Source: a bacterium (GTDB lineage Bacteria > Bacteroidota > Ignavibacteria > SZUA-365). Taken from it: 64,000 bases of DNA. The notes beneath the pieces are model-generated. The model searched no databases, was not told where the DNA came from, and saw only the letters and a list, made by a program, of their open reading frames with translations. The translations under genes and the position numbers were made by a program. This document shows positions 1 to 7,945 of this stretch, piece after piece. How positions within the stretch are numbered: position 1 is the first letter of the stretch; each line of letters opens with the position of its first letter. The DNA lies in the NCBI GenBank assembly GCA_020444325.1, contig JAHLLD010000013.1:1-64000 (forward strand). Direction: 5' to 3'.

Positions 1-105
1 GCTCACGCGGGAGTTCGCTGCGCTCACGCGGGAGTTCGCTGCGCTCACGCGGGAGCTCGCTGCGCTCACGCGGGAGCTCGTTGCACTCACGCGGGAGTCC
101 CGTCC
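1..105. repeat. 21-bp tandem repeat at the left edge
   Basis: Five consecutive copies of a 21-bp unit (GCTCACGCGGGAGTTCGCTGC and close variants) run from base 1. The first two are identical, the third and fourth differ by one or two bases, and the fifth is degenerate. The array probably continues beyond the window. Its core CGCTCACGCGGGA recurs in the hairpin between kbl and tdh (7895-7918). No gene is seen here; the short reading frames across it have no recognisable protein features. Confidence 0.85.
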
Positions 106-214
106 GCCTCAAGGCGTCCGGGACGCGGGACATTTTTAGCGGGTTTGTACAGATGGTTGCTTGATGTTTCCATCATTCTTTTTTTCAATCTTTCCATACC
201 CCCCATACCCCGTG

Positions 215-341
215 AAATGCAATCTGTAATCAGGGATTGCTTCCGTGATCGCAACAAACATCCGGGAACAAGGCAGGGGAAGCAATCCCTGCTCCATGTG
301 GGTTTGCTATCTGGAATCTGGGATCTGCCATTTGCAATCTG
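215..341. repeat. Dispersed intergenic hairpin element, copy A
   Basis: This gene-free stretch resembles 6700-6816. It holds a perfect 14-bp inverted repeat (231-244 with 278-291, CAGGGATTGCTTCC and its complement) enclosing a loop with ACATCCGGG. It is followed by a run of ATCTG-type words (311-341) that ends at the stop codon of the minus-strand gene at 342. The second copy keeps the pairing through a compensatory change, so the structure rather than the exact sequence appears conserved. Function unknown; a 3'-end RNA structure of the adjacent minus-strand gene or a miniature repeat are both possible. Confidence 0.6.
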
Positions 342-1091
342 CTATAGGTCCGCCAGGAGCTCGCGGGCTTCTGCGATGCGGCGGGGATCGCCGAGGTTGG
401 ATGGGCGGAGAGAGATGGCGCGGCGGAGCTGACGGCGGGCGTCGGTGTCGCGGTCCATTTCCAGGAGGGTTTTGGCGAGTTCTACGCGCGGCATGATTTC
501 ATCAGGACGCAATGTCACCGCTTCGGCGAGCAGTTCATGCGACTGTTCCAGGCTGGCGTCAGGGAGTCCCCCATACGCGGCATCGAGCACAAGCTTGAGC
601 GCCCAGTTCAGCGATGCCACTTCCCGGTGCCACATCCCCAGCACCAGCATGGCAACATGATTCCTTCCATCCAGCTCGAGCGCACGCCTTGCATGTGCGT
701 AAATCTTCTTGCTCAGATCCACCTTTTCATCATACGGCGCGATCACGGCCAGCTGTCCATACGCCACCGAAAGTGCCACCTGTGCCATTGCCTCCTGGGG
801 ACGCACACGCTCGGCGCGCTCGGCGTAGCGCAGGGATTTCTGCAGCAACGCTTCAGCCTTCTTCTCGTCCTTCTCTTCCGCGGCGATCTCGGTATGTACA
901 CGCGATAGCCGCCAGAGAACGGCGGCATCCTCAGGTGCGGTACGCTGAGCACGGGTGTAGTAGTCGAGGGCAAGCTTCGGCTTCATGGCGGTCAGGGCGC
1001 TGTCTCCGCGCTCGAGCAGCTGCGGAACTGTTTGAGCTGCCAGAGGGGCGGCAAGCACAAAAAGAAGCGATATATATAAACGAATCAACAT
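342..1091 (-). CDS. Secreted TPR-repeat protein
   Basis: This 249-residue protein has an N-terminal signal peptide (hydrophobic LLFVLAAPLAA followed by AQ, cleavage near residue 20). The rest is helical tetratricopeptide-like repeats, visible as paired helices such as LALDYYTRAQRTAPED and ARRALELDGRNHVAMLVLG. It should therefore be periplasmic or envelope-associated and act in protein-protein interaction. No catalytic motif is visible. The ATG at 1091 is chosen because it places the signal peptide at the N terminus. It is monocistronic, divergent from ppdK, and its stop codon abuts the hairpin repeat at 215-341. The specific role is unknown. Confidence 0.75.
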   Translation of the reverse strand: MLIRLYISLLFVLAAPLAAQTVPQLLERGDSALTAMKPKLALDYYTRAQRTAPEDAAVLWRLSRVHTEIAAEEKDEKKAEALLQKSLRYAERAERVRPQEAMAQVALSVAYGQLAVIAPYDEKVDLSKKIYAHARRALELDGRNHVAMLVLGMWHREVASLNWALKLVLDAAYGGLPDASLEQSHELLAEAVTLRPDEIMPRVELAKTLLEMDRDTDARRQLRRAISLRPSNLGDPRRIAEARELLADL

Positions 1092-1210
1092 GCATCAATC
1101 GTAAATGTTTCGGTTGTCCCTTCATAACAATTTTCCCGTGTATGTCGGTTCCAAACGCAGTTCTCATGATTCCGTGACACTCCCCGCTATTCTTGCGTTT
1201 GATAATTCTT

Positions 1211-1218
1211 TATCTTTG
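1211..1218 (+). promoter_or_regulatory. Candidate -7 box of the ppdK promoter
   Basis: TATCTTTG is a perfect match to the Bacteroidota -7 consensus TAnnTTTG, about 110 bases upstream of the ppdK start. The nearest TTG (1193-1195) is 15 bases upstream, closer than the 20 bases seen at other promoters in this window, so the -33 assignment is weak. Confidence 0.35.
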
Positions 1219-1326
1219 AAAGATATCGTGAATTCCGGTATTCGGAGGTAAGGGGAGAATGCCGGGAAGCTGACACGAAAACGACGTGCTACATATACCT
1301 GTGATACTTTTACTTGGAGGACCTTC

Positions 1327-4122
1327 ATGGCCAAATCCAAATCGAAATCGACGGCAACCCCGCGCGCGAAGAAATACGTGTACTTCTTCGGCGGCAAGAA
1401 AGCTGACGGCCGTGCAGACATGAAAAATCTGCTCGGCGGCAAGGGCGCCAACCTCGCCGAGATGGTGAACATCGGTCTGCCCGTGCCGGCGGGATTCACC
1501 ATCACCACTGATGTCTGCACTTATTACTACGACAACAAGCTCACCTATCCGAAACAGCTCAAGGAGCAGGTGGAGAAATCGCTGCGCAAGGTCGAACGCG
1601 ACATGAAAGCGAAGTTCGGCGATGCGAAGAATCCCCTGCTCGTCTCCGTCCGCTCCGGTGCACGCGCTTCGATGCCGGGTATGATGGATACCATCCTGAA
1701 CCTCGGTCTCAACGACATGACGGTGCAGGGACTGATCAAGCGTTCCGGTAACGAACGTTTCGCATACGATTCGTACCGCCGCTTCGTACAGATGTACGGC
1801 GACGTGGTGCTGGATCTCAAGCCGAAAACGAAAGATGACATCGATCCTTTCGAGGAAATCCTCGAAGCGAAGAAGGAGGCCCGCGGTGTCACGCTGGATA
1901 TCGAGCTGACTGCCGAGGACATGAAGGAACTCGTTGCGGAATTCAAGGCTGCCATCAAGCGCGAAACCGGCAAGAAATTTCCGGAGGATCCGCAGGAGCA
2001 GCTCTGGGGCGCAATCGGCGCCGTGTTCAGTTCCTGGAACAATCCCCGCGCGAATGTCTACCGCAAGCTCAACGGCATCCCCGACGAGTGGGGTACCGCA
2101 GTGAACGTACAGTCCATGGTCTTCGGAAACATGGGCGAGAAATCCGGTACTGGCGTTGCCTTCACGCGCGATGCCGCTTCCGGTGAGAATTACTTCTACG
2201 GTGAATTCCTGATGGATGCGCAGGGCGAGGATGTCGTCGCCGGTACGCGCACGCCGCTGCCCATCATCCAGCTGAAGGACAAGGATCCCAAGGCACACAA
2301 GCAGCTGCTCGATATCCGCAAGAAGCTCGAGAAGCACTATCGTGACATGATGGACATTGAGTTCACCATTCAGGATGGGGATCTGTACATGCTGCAGTGC
2401 CGCGTTGGCAAGCGTACGGCCTTTGCCGCGATCAAGATCGCGGTCGACATGGTGAAGGAAAAACTCATCTCGCAGAAAGAAGCCCTCATGCGCATCGAGC
2501 CGGATCAGCTCAACCAGCTGCTGCGCCCGATCTTCGATATGAAGGAAAAGCAGAATGCCATCAACGGCGACCAGCTCCTGACCAAGGGACTCAACGCCGG
2601 TCCAGGCGCCGCGTCCGGCCGCGTGGCATTCAATGCCGAAGACGCCGTGCAGTTCGCCAAGTACGGCGATCCGGTCATCCTCGTCCGCATCGAAACCTCG
2701 CCTGAGGACATTGAGGGCATGAACGCAGCCGAAGGTATCCTGACCGCACGAGGCGGTATGACCTCACACGCCGCACTGGTGGCGCGCCAGATGGGCAAGG
2801 TCTGTGTTGCAGGCTGCGACTCCCTGAAAATCGATTACAAGAAGCGCGAAATGCGCATTGCAGGGCGCAAGGAAGTCGTGCAGGAAGGTGACTACATCTC
2901 CCTCGACGGCAGCACGGGTGAAGTGCTCATGGGCAATATCCCCACGCGTCCCAGCGAAGTCGTGCAGGTCCTTATCGACAAGTCGCTCAAGCCCGCCGAT
3001 GCACCGGTCTTCAAAATGTACGACCGCATCATGAAGTGGGCCGACAAGGCGCGGCAGATCAACATCCGCACCAACGCCGATCAGCCCGATCAGAGCGAAA
3101 ACGCCGTGGCATTCGGCGCCGAGGGTATCGGACTCACACGCACCGAGCATATGTTCTTCGGTGAAGGAAAGATCGGTCCCATGCGTGAGATGATCCTGGC
3201 AGAGGATACGGAAGGACGCCGCAAGGCACTCGCGAAGCTGCTGCCGCTGCAGCGCAAGGACTTCGAAGGCATTTTCAAAGCCATGGGCAAGCGTCCCGTG
3301 ACCATCCGCACCATCGATCCCCCGCTGCATGAATTCCTTCCGCACGACGAGAAGGGACAAAAGGAAGTCGCCGACGATCTCGGCATTCCCGCCGCCAAGG
3401 TCAAGGAGCGTGTCGAAGCCCTGCATGAGTTCAATCCGATGCTCGGTTTCCGCGGCTGCCGTCTCGGCATCATGTATCCCGAGATCACCGAGATGCAGGC
3501 ACGTGCCGTATTCGAAGCAGCAGCCAATGTGCGCAAGAAAGGGATCAAGGCCTTCCCCGAGATCATGATTCCCCTCGTCGGCAACGTCCTCGAGTTGAAG
3601 ATGCAGGAACAGATCGTGCGCCGCGTGGCAGATGAAGTCATGAAGGCGAAGAAAATCAAATTCAATTACCTCGTCGGCACCATGATTGAAGTGCCGCGTG
3701 GCGCCATCACCGCGGCAGAGATTGCCGGTGTCGCCGAGTTCTTCTCCTTCGGCACCAACGACCTGACGCAAACCACACTCGGTGTCAGCCGTGACGATGC
3801 CGGACGCTTCCTGCCTTCGTATGTGCAGAACGACATCTACGCTCGCGATCCTTTCGAGAGCATTGACCAGAGCGGTGTCGGCTTCCTGATGAAGCATGCC
3901 GTGGCCGAGGGACGCAAGACGCAGCCCGACATCAAGCTGGGTATCTGCGGCGAGCACGGTGGCGAGCCCGCATCGGTGGAATTCTGTCACAACATCGGAC
4001 TCAACTACGTGAGCTGTTCGCCCTTCCGCGTGCCCATCGCGCGCCTGGCCGCAGCCCGCGCCGCCCTGCGCAACCCCCGCAAGGTGGAAAAGAAAGCCAA
4101 GAAGACTGCGAAGAAAAAATAA
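1327..4122 (+). CDS. ppdK: Pyruvate, phosphate dikinase
   Basis: This 931-residue cytoplasmic enzyme interconverts pyruvate + ATP + Pi and phosphoenolpyruvate + AMP + PPi, linking glycolysis and gluconeogenesis. The N-terminal ATP-grasp domain has [10 protein letters not shown] near residue 37. The swivelling phosphohistidine domain has [15 protein letters not shown] with catalytic His481. The C-terminal PEP-utilising barrel ends with [10 protein letters not shown], whose Cys874 is the expected catalytic acid. Length is slightly above the usual 870-900 because of a basic N-terminal leader and a Lys-rich tail. A strong GGAGG (1316-1320) sits six bases before the ATG. It is transcribed alone and followed by a strong terminator at 4148. 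Confidence 0.97.
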   Translation: MAKSKSKSTATPRAKKYVYFFGGKKADGRADMKNLLGGKGANLAEMVNIGLPVPAGFTITTDVCTYYYDNKLTYPKQLKEQVEKSLRKVERDMKAKFGDAKNPLLVSVRSGARASMPGMMDTILNLGLNDMTVQGLIKRSGNERFAYDSYRRFVQMYGDVVLDLKPKTKDDIDPFEEILEAKKEARGVTLDIELTAEDMKELVAEFKAAIKRETGKKFPEDPQEQLWGAIGAVFSSWNNPRANVYRKLNGIPDEWGTAVNVQSMVFGNMGEKSGTGVAFTRDAASGENYFYGEFLMDAQGEDVVAGTRTPLPIIQLKDKDPKAHKQLLDIRKKLEKHYRDMMDIEFTIQDGDLYMLQCRVGKRTAFAAIKIAVDMVKEKLISQKEALMRIEPDQLNQLLRPIFDMKEKQNAINGDQLLTKGLNAGPGAASGRVAFNAEDAVQFAKYGDPVILVRIETSPEDIEGMNAAEGILTARGGMTSHAALVARQMGKVCVAGCDSLKIDYKKREMRIAGRKEVVQEGDYISLDGSTGEVLMGNIPTRPSEVVQVLIDKSLKPADAPVFKMYDRIMKWADKARQINIRTNADQPDQSENAVAFGAEGIGLTRTEHMFFGEGKIGPMREMILAEDTEGRRKALAKLLPLQRKDFEGIFKAMGKRPVTIRTIDPPLHEFLPHDEKGQKEVADDLGIPAAKVKERVEALHEFNPMLGFRGCRLGIMYPEITEMQARAVFEAAANVRKKGIKAFPEIMIPLVGNVLELKMQEQIVRRVADEVMKAKKIKFNYLVGTMIEVPRGAITAAEIAGVAEFFSFGTNDLTQTTLGVSRDDAGRFLPSYVQNDIYARDPFESIDQSGVGFLMKHAVAEGRKTQPDIKLGICGEHGGEPASVEFCHNIGLNYVSCSPFRVPIARLAAARAALRNPRKVEKKAKKTAKKK

Positions 4123-4147
4123 ATCTTTCGCCCTTCCCTGACCTTAC

Positions 4148-4191
4148 GACCAGGTCTTATCCATCCCACGGGTAAGACCTGGTCCATTTTT
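4148..4191 (+). terminator. Rho-independent terminator of ppdK
   Basis: A perfect 12-bp stem (GACCAGGTCTTA at 4148-4159 with its complement at 4173-4184) and a 13-base loop are followed by CATTTTT. It lies 26 bases after the ppdK stop codon. Confidence 0.9.
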
Positions 4192-4241
4192 ATGCACATT
4201 CTGCATAATCTCGCGCCTGGAATTATGCACTTTCTGCATAA
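4190..4241. promoter_or_regulatory. Twin palindromic operator-like sites
   Basis: Two copies of TTATGCA-N5-TGCATAA lie at 4190-4208 and 4223-4241. Each is a perfect 7-bp inverted repeat with a 5-base spacer; the spacers differ by one base. The copies are 33 bp apart, about three helical turns, so both would face the same side of the helix. They lie 140-190 bp upstream of the envelope protein at 4381 and right after the ppdK terminator. This geometry suits a dimeric regulator binding cooperatively; the regulator is unknown. Confidence 0.6.
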
Positions 4242-4280
4242 AGGTCGTTTTTCCGTCCCCTTGTAACAAAGCGGGGGGCT

Positions 4281-4311
4281 TTGCGTGTCTCTTCCGATGT
4301 GCCGGTACAAT
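4281..4311 (+). promoter_or_regulatory. Possible promoter for the 4381 gene
   Basis: TTGCGT (4281-4286) and TACAAT (4306-4311) are separated by 19 bases, resembling a sigma-70-type promoter about 70 bases before the start codon and 40 bases after the twin palindromes. No Bacteroidota-type TAnnTTTG box is present here. Confidence 0.3.
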
Positions 4312-4380
4312 GGCGGACGAAGCTCCGGAACTGCTGTCCGTCCCAACTGATTTTCCTACTCATAACATACTGGTATCCCG

Positions 4381-5031
4381 ATGCAAGCAATGAAAAGTCT
4401 CCTTTTCATCATGGGCGCGCTATGCCTGATCTCCACGCTCACGATGGCACAATCCGCGACCGTTCCCACACAACCGGAAGCCCCGCGTCCCACCATGCAG
4501 CAGGACGTTGACGCGACAGGACTGCTCTCGGGTCCCGCGGGCGGTCCCTCGATCGCATGGCACAATTTCCGGCAACATAGGTCAGCAAACGATATTGCAC
4601 CCGGACTCGTGGCGACGTGGGATCTCCCCATCCTCGACCTGGGTGAAGACGCGCAGCTCACCGTGCGTCCCGGACTCAGTTACCTCCACCCAACACTGCT
4701 CCTCGACGCCGTCATGCGCCTGCAGTACAGGGGCTACGGTGCCGTGATGGCGGGATTCAGCTTCGATCCCTCAGGCGATCAGGAATTCCGTTTCGAGGAA
4801 AACACACCCGAGTGGGAATGGATGAATGAACACGACAGTTTCGGCAAGCGCAGTTTCGCCGTACTTGGCGTGCAACTCCCGACCTCCTTCGCGTACTACG
4901 AATTTCTCTACCGCGTCCAACTGGAGAAAGGATCACAGGCCTATTACCTGGGTCCCGATCAGACAACCCGCCTGCGCATGGGTGTCCGTCGCTACTTCCT
5001 GCTCTCGGTGGGAATGGGAATCTGGCTGTGA
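4381..5031 (+). CDS. Secreted envelope protein, family not recognised
   Basis: This 216-residue protein has a signal peptide (hydrophobic LLFIMGALCLISTLTMA, cleavage near residue 23). A Pro/Gln-rich linker follows, and the mature part shows alternating hydrophobic strands with many aromatic residues and ends in a hydrophobic WL. The pattern suggests a small beta-rich or outer-membrane protein, but no family motif is recognised. An internal Met at codon 4 could also be the start. It stands alone, downstream of two palindromic operator-like sites and upstream of a terminator at 5146, so it is likely a separately regulated single-gene unit. Confidence 0.65.
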   Translation: MQAMKSLLFIMGALCLISTLTMAQSATVPTQPEAPRPTMQQDVDATGLLSGPAGGPSIAWHNFRQHRSANDIAPGLVATWDLPILDLGEDAQLTVRPGLSYLHPTLLLDAVMRLQYRGYGAVMAGFSFDPSGDQEFRFEENTPEWEWMNEHDSFGKRSFAVLGVQLPTSFAYYEFLYRVQLEKGSQAYYLGPDQTTRLRMGVRRYFLLSVGMGIWL

Positions 5032-5145
5032 CCTGCGCTATGGCTACGCCTGAGCGGGACGACCCGCTCCATGCTGATCGCTGAAGCTGCTCGGGCGTAC
5101 GGAGTATGGAACAATAGAAAAATGGAAGGATGGAAATATGACAAG

Positions 5146-5176
5146 GGGCACTCCTCACCCGGAGTGCCCTGATTTT
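5146..5176 (+). terminator. Rho-independent terminator
   Basis: A perfect 9-bp stem (GGGCACTCC at 5146-5154 with GGAGTGCCC at 5161-5169) is followed by TGATTTTT. It lies about 115 bases after the stop codon of the gene at 4381. Confidence 0.75.
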
Positions 5177-5251
5177 TACGGTCCCGGAAATGCCATTTCG
5201 CAACGTGCAGCCAGTTCCGATCCTTCGCGAAATAGGGCACGGCCCCCCCCC

Positions 5252-5282
5252 TGTTGACTTTTGTCAACACTTCAGACATATT
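5252..5282 (+). promoter_or_regulatory. Promoter with overlapping palindrome, toxin-antitoxin-like pair
   Basis: TTGACT (5254-5259) and CATATT (5277-5282), 17 bases apart, look like a sigma-70-type promoter. The -35 box lies inside a perfect palindrome, TGTTGAC-TTTT-GTCAACA (5252-5269), as expected for an autorepressor operator. A run of nine C residues (5243-5251) sits directly upstream. The first gene begins at 5295, so the transcript would have a very short leader. Confidence 0.5.
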
Positions 5283-5294
5283 AGGGATAACACA

Positions 5295-5534
5295 TTGCGT
5301 CCAAGGCACCCGAACAAAGAAGTCGAAGCGGCAATCCGTTTCGCCGAAAGCTGCGGGTGGCGATATCGCCACCCCGGGTCCTCAGCTCACGCATGGGGAT
5401 ACATGTACTGCCCGCTCGCTGCGGGCGAAGGTTGTAGATTGTCCGTCTGGTCCTCCCCACGCAATCCGGGTAATCACGCAAAACAGATATTGGCAAGAAT
5501 CAATGCATGCCCAGACACCGGAAGCAGAGTATGA
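5295..5534 (+). CDS. Small HicA-like protein, putative toxin
   Basis: This is a 79-residue protein if translation begins at TTG 5295, which has AGGGA seven bases upstream. Visible features are HPNKEVEAAIRFAESCGWR, the motif AHAWGYMYCP (His32, Cys39), VWSSPRNPGNHAKQI and a terminal Cys-Pro. From memory, this matches a widespread family of short uncharacterised proteins (K-E-hydrophobic helix, GW, HAWG, CP, STPRNP, HA). These are usually encoded just before an HTH protein like the one at 5531. Size, the central His and gene order recall HicA ribonuclease toxins, but that is inference. Its stop overlaps the downstream ATG (ATGA). The in-frame ATG at 5190 is upstream of the promoter and less likely. 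Confidence 0.6.
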   Translation: MRPRHPNKEVEAAIRFAESCGWRYRHPGSSAHAWGYMYCPLAAGEGCRLSVWSSPRNPGNHAKQILARINACPDTGSRV

Positions 5535-6040
5535 AGAAAAATTATTCGTTCACCCTTATTCTGGAATCCACTTTCGACGCCACTGAGGGTATCGAGGATG
5601 CCCTGTATGAATCAGGGTGCTCTGACGGACTGGTGTGGACGCGCAATGGATTCGTCTTTCTTGATTTCACACGGGAAGCGGTCTCCATGGAGGAAGCGGT
5701 CTCATCAGCAATTCAGAACATCGAAGGTAGCAGAATTGGTTTGTCGGTCGGAGGGATTGCGCCTGCGCCACTGGTGACACAGTCGATGATAGCTGAACGG
5801 CTTGGGGTATCGCGTGAAGCGGTTCGGCTCTGGTCAACGGGCAGGCGAGGTCGAGCCGCGTTCCCCGCTCCGGTCACCATTTCGGGCAAAGGTACCGCGT
5901 ACTGGGACTGGCTGAGCATTCTTCGATGGCGGGCCGCTGAAGGTGATTCGATCCCGGATGAGGAAATTGAAAAAGCCGAGACCCTCTCCAGGATCTCGAA
6001 TAAGCTGATATCACGACGACACGCACAGGTCGCGGGATAA
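5531..6040 (+). CDS. HTH DNA-binding protein, putative antitoxin
   Basis: This is a 169-residue protein from ATG 5531. Residues 1-75 form an alpha/beta domain (YSFTLILE, ALYESGC, VFLDFTREA, EEAVSSAIQNIE). A helix-turn-helix follows at about residues 83-102 (VTQSMIAERLGVSREAVRLW), then the family motif FPAPV and an Arg-rich C-terminal tail. This layout is typical of small regulators annotated only as DNA-binding protein. The ATG overlaps the TGA of the preceding gene and an AGAG lies just before, so translation is probably coupled. A role as antitoxin and autorepressor at the palindrome 5252-5269 is inferred. The gene converges on the lipocalin with a nine-base gap. An ATG at 5507 would extend it by eight residues. 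Confidence 0.65.
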   Translation: MKKNYSFTLILESTFDATEGIEDALYESGCSDGLVWTRNGFVFLDFTREAVSMEEAVSSAIQNIEGSRIGLSVGGIAPAPLVTQSMIAERLGVSREAVRLWSTGRRGRAAFPAPVTISGKGTAYWDWLSILRWRAAEGDSIPDEEIEKAETLSRISNKLISRRHAQVAG

Positions 6041-6049
6041 TGGCATCAA

Positions 6050-6574
6050 TCACCCCACGTCGGGACGGGAGATGAGCTTCGTTACGTCGAAGCCTTTCCG
6101 GGCGAGTTCCTGCTTGATGCGGTCGAGTGGCAGATAGTCCGGCTGCGGATCGCGCGCCATGATCCAGAGATATTCGCGGCTGGGAGTGCCGACAGCGACC
6201 CACTGGTACGCATCGTCCAGCATCAGAATCCAGTAATCCCCCTTGAACGGCCAGAAGAACGACACCTTCAGCTTCGCATTGTTGCTGCCTTCGACGACCC
6301 AGGCTTTGCCTTCGACATCATCGATCTCCCCGCCGACGCTGTCTTCCTCACAGCGGTTGATCACGCGCACCGTTTCGTCGTCGATGAGTGTGTACTCGGC
6401 GGTGGAGTTCCAGCAGTCCTCCTGAAACGAATTCGGCAGCCGCGCAATTTCATACCACTTGCCCGCATAGCGCTCAAGATCCACCCGCTCGACCGTCTCC
6501 AGCGGCGGATAGCTTCCCCCGCAGCCTGCAATGGCAATCATCGTCAGCGTCAATAGTACTGGTATTCTTTTCAT
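6050..6574 (-). CDS. blc: Bacterial lipocalin lipoprotein (Blc-like)
   Basis: This 174-residue protein has a lipoprotein signal peptide with lipobox IAGC (Cys18), so it is predicted to be membrane-anchored. The lipocalin signature YAGKWYEIARLPNSFQ (G-x-W) follows at about residues 36-51, then the usual barrel motifs (INRC, GKAWV, LKVSFFWPF, YWILMLDD, LWIMARDP). Length and motif order match Blc/apolipoprotein D-like proteins, which bind lipids or other hydrophobic ligands in the outer membrane. It is a single gene. An 8-bp tandem repeat (6609-6648) lies 35 bases upstream of its ATG and may affect its expression. Confidence 0.92.
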   Translation of the reverse strand: MKRIPVLLTLTMIAIAGCGGSYPPLETVERVDLERYAGKWYEIARLPNSFQEDCWNSTAEYTLIDDETVRVINRCEEDSVGGEIDDVEGKAWVVEGSNNAKLKVSFFWPFKGDYWILMLDDAYQWVAVGTPSREYLWIMARDPQPDYLPLDRIKQELARKGFDVTKLISRPDVG

Positions 6575-6608
6575 CGGTTCATATCCTGTTCATTGCGGTT
6601 TGTTCGGT

Positions 6609-6648
6609 ATGGAAACATGGAAACATGGAAACATGGAAACATGGAAAT
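6609..6648. repeat. 8-bp tandem repeat upstream of the lipocalin
   Basis: Four perfect copies of ATGGAAAC and one ending in T run head to tail. On the minus strand, the lipocalin's coding strand, the unit reads GTTTCCAT. The array lies between the lipocalin start and a TATATTTC-like -7 box (about 6648-6655, minus strand), so copy-number change would alter the leader or promoter spacing. Confidence 0.9.
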
Positions 6649-6699
6649 ATAACATCGCGGTGCTATTTCCATGCTTCTATCCTTCCATTTTTCCATCCC

Positions 6700-6816
6700 G
6701 ATTCGAAATCCGGGATTGCTTCCACTAAGCCCACAGACATCCGGGTACACCTCACGGGAAGCATTCCCGGCTGCTGTCCGGTTTGTTATCTGCAATTTGA
6801 AATCTGCCATCTGACA
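6700..6816. repeat. Dispersed intergenic hairpin element, copy B
   Basis: This is the second copy of the element at 215-341. The stem CCGGGATTGCTTCC (6710-6723) pairs with GGAAGCATTCCCGG (6757-6770) with one mismatch. The loop again contains ACATCCGGG, and ATCTG-type words follow (about 6785-6813). Compared with copy A, the second stem pair changes from A-T to C-G on both sides. Like copy A it lies just downstream of a minus-strand gene (tdh). Confidence 0.6.
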
Positions 6817-6848
6817 GAAAACCCCGCAAGTGCTGCGGGGTTTTCCGA
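6817..6848. terminator. Terminator downstream of tdh
   Basis: A perfect 12-bp stem (GAAAACCCCGCA 6817-6828 with its complement 6834-6845) has a five-base loop. Flanking A and T runs let it work on either strand; it lies 24 bases after the tdh stop on the minus strand. Confidence 0.8.
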
Positions 6849-6871
6849 ATTCTGAACCGAGAAGGTTAAAC

Positions 6872-7840
6872 TCAGAGCTCACCCTTATCATGGCGGGCCT
6901 GGAGCTTTTCGAGCATGTCTTTGGTCATGCTGTCGAGGTCGAAGGAGGGGTTCCAGCCCCACTCTTCGCGGGCGGGCGTGTCGTCGACGCCATCGGGCCA
7001 CGAGTCGGCGATATCCTGGCGGAAGTCCGGCGCGTAATCGACGGTGAAGTCGGGGATGACTTTCTTGATACTGTCGGCGAGGTCTTTCACCGTGAAGCTC
7101 ATGGAGCCGACGTTGTAGTCGTTGTGGCGTTTGAGCTTGTCGAAGGGTGCTTCCATCAGGTCGATGGTGGCCTTGAGGCAGTCGGGCATGTACATCATCG
7201 GCAGGCGCGTGTCTTCACGCACGAAGCAGGTGTAATGCTTGTTCTTGATGGCCTCGTAGTAAATCGCCACGGCATAGTCGGTGGTGCCGCCGCCGGGGAG
7301 CGTCTCGGAGGAGATGATGCCCGGGTAACGGAGTCCGCGACTGTCGAGGTTGTATTTCTGTACGTAGTAGTCGGCGAGGATTTCGCCGCAGACCTTGGTG
7401 ACGCCGTACATCGTGGTCGGATGCAGTGCGGTATCCTGCGGGGCGATGGCGGGAGTGCCCGGACCCCACACGGCGATGGAACTGGGAATGACCACGCGGG
7501 CCATCTCATGCTTGACGCCGAGGTTGAGGATGTTGAGCGTGCCGTTCATGTTGACGTCCCACGCCAGGTTCGGGTTCTTCTCGCCGACGGCGGAGAGGAT
7601 CGCGGCCATGTGCACGACGGTGTCGATGTCGTACTTCGTAATCATCTCTTCGACCGAGTCGATGTTGTTCACGTCGATGAAATGGAAGGGACCGGATTCC
7701 TTCAGCTCTTTGCTGGGCTCGGTTTTGCGTCCGGTGGCGATGACATTTTCGGCACCGTATTTCTCACGCAGGGCCATGGTCAGCTCGGAACCGATCTGTC
7801 CGACAGCGCCGGTTACGAGAATCTTCTTGATCTCTTTCAT
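6872..7840 (-). CDS. tdh: L-threonine 3-dehydrogenase, short-chain type
   Basis: This 322-residue NAD-dependent epimerase/dehydrogenase-fold protein has the nucleotide-binding motif VTGAVGQIGSEL at residues 8-19. The active-site set is SSIAVWG and the catalytic Tyr/Lys pair in TTMYGVTKVCGE, followed by LRYPGIIS. This resembles the short-chain threonine dehydrogenases of Bacteroidota and related groups rather than the zinc-dependent E. coli enzyme. It oxidises L-threonine to 2-amino-3-ketobutyrate, the substrate of Kbl encoded directly upstream, and the pairing supports the specific assignment. Start ATG 7840 has AGGA nearby; upstream in-frame codons lack a ribosome site. A GDP-sugar epimerase role is less likely in this context. 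Confidence 0.88.
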   Translation of the reverse strand: MKEIKKILVTGAVGQIGSELTMALREKYGAENVIATGRKTEPSKELKESGPFHFIDVNNIDSVEEMITKYDIDTVVHMAAILSAVGEKNPNLAWDVNMNGTLNILNLGVKHEMARVVIPSSIAVWGPGTPAIAPQDTALHPTTMYGVTKVCGEILADYYVQKYNLDSRGLRYPGIISSETLPGGGTTDYAVAIYYEAIKNKHYTCFVREDTRLPMMYMPDCLKATIDLMEAPFDKLKRHNDYNVGSMSFTVKDLADSIKKVIPDFTVDYAPDFRQDIADSWPDGVDDTPAREEWGWNPSFDLDSMTKDMLEKLQARHDKGEL

Positions 7841-7894
7841 GAATGTGTTCCTGTGTATGATGTTCGAATGCGATTGCGCTGCTGCCGGATGGCA

Positions 7895-7918
7895 GGAGTC
7901 CCGCTCACGCGGGACTCC
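7895..7918. other. Hairpin between kbl and tdh
   Basis: A perfect 10-bp stem (GGAGTCCCGC and complement) with loop TCAC lies in the 105-base gap. No T-run follows, so it may act as an RNA processing or stabilising element rather than a terminator. Its core is shared with the tandem repeat at 1-105. Confidence 0.5.
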
Positions 7919-7945
7919 ATGCACTCCGAAGTTTCAGGCGTGCTC

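Noticed and set aside
145-496. Short plus-strand reading frames at the left edge
   Set aside because: They cross repeats and the antisense of the TPR gene; Arg/Gly/Ser-rich low-complexity products with no motif.
2764-3990. Minus-strand reading frame of 408 codons inside ppdK
   Set aside because: Antisense shadow; the composition mirrors the ppdK codon pattern.
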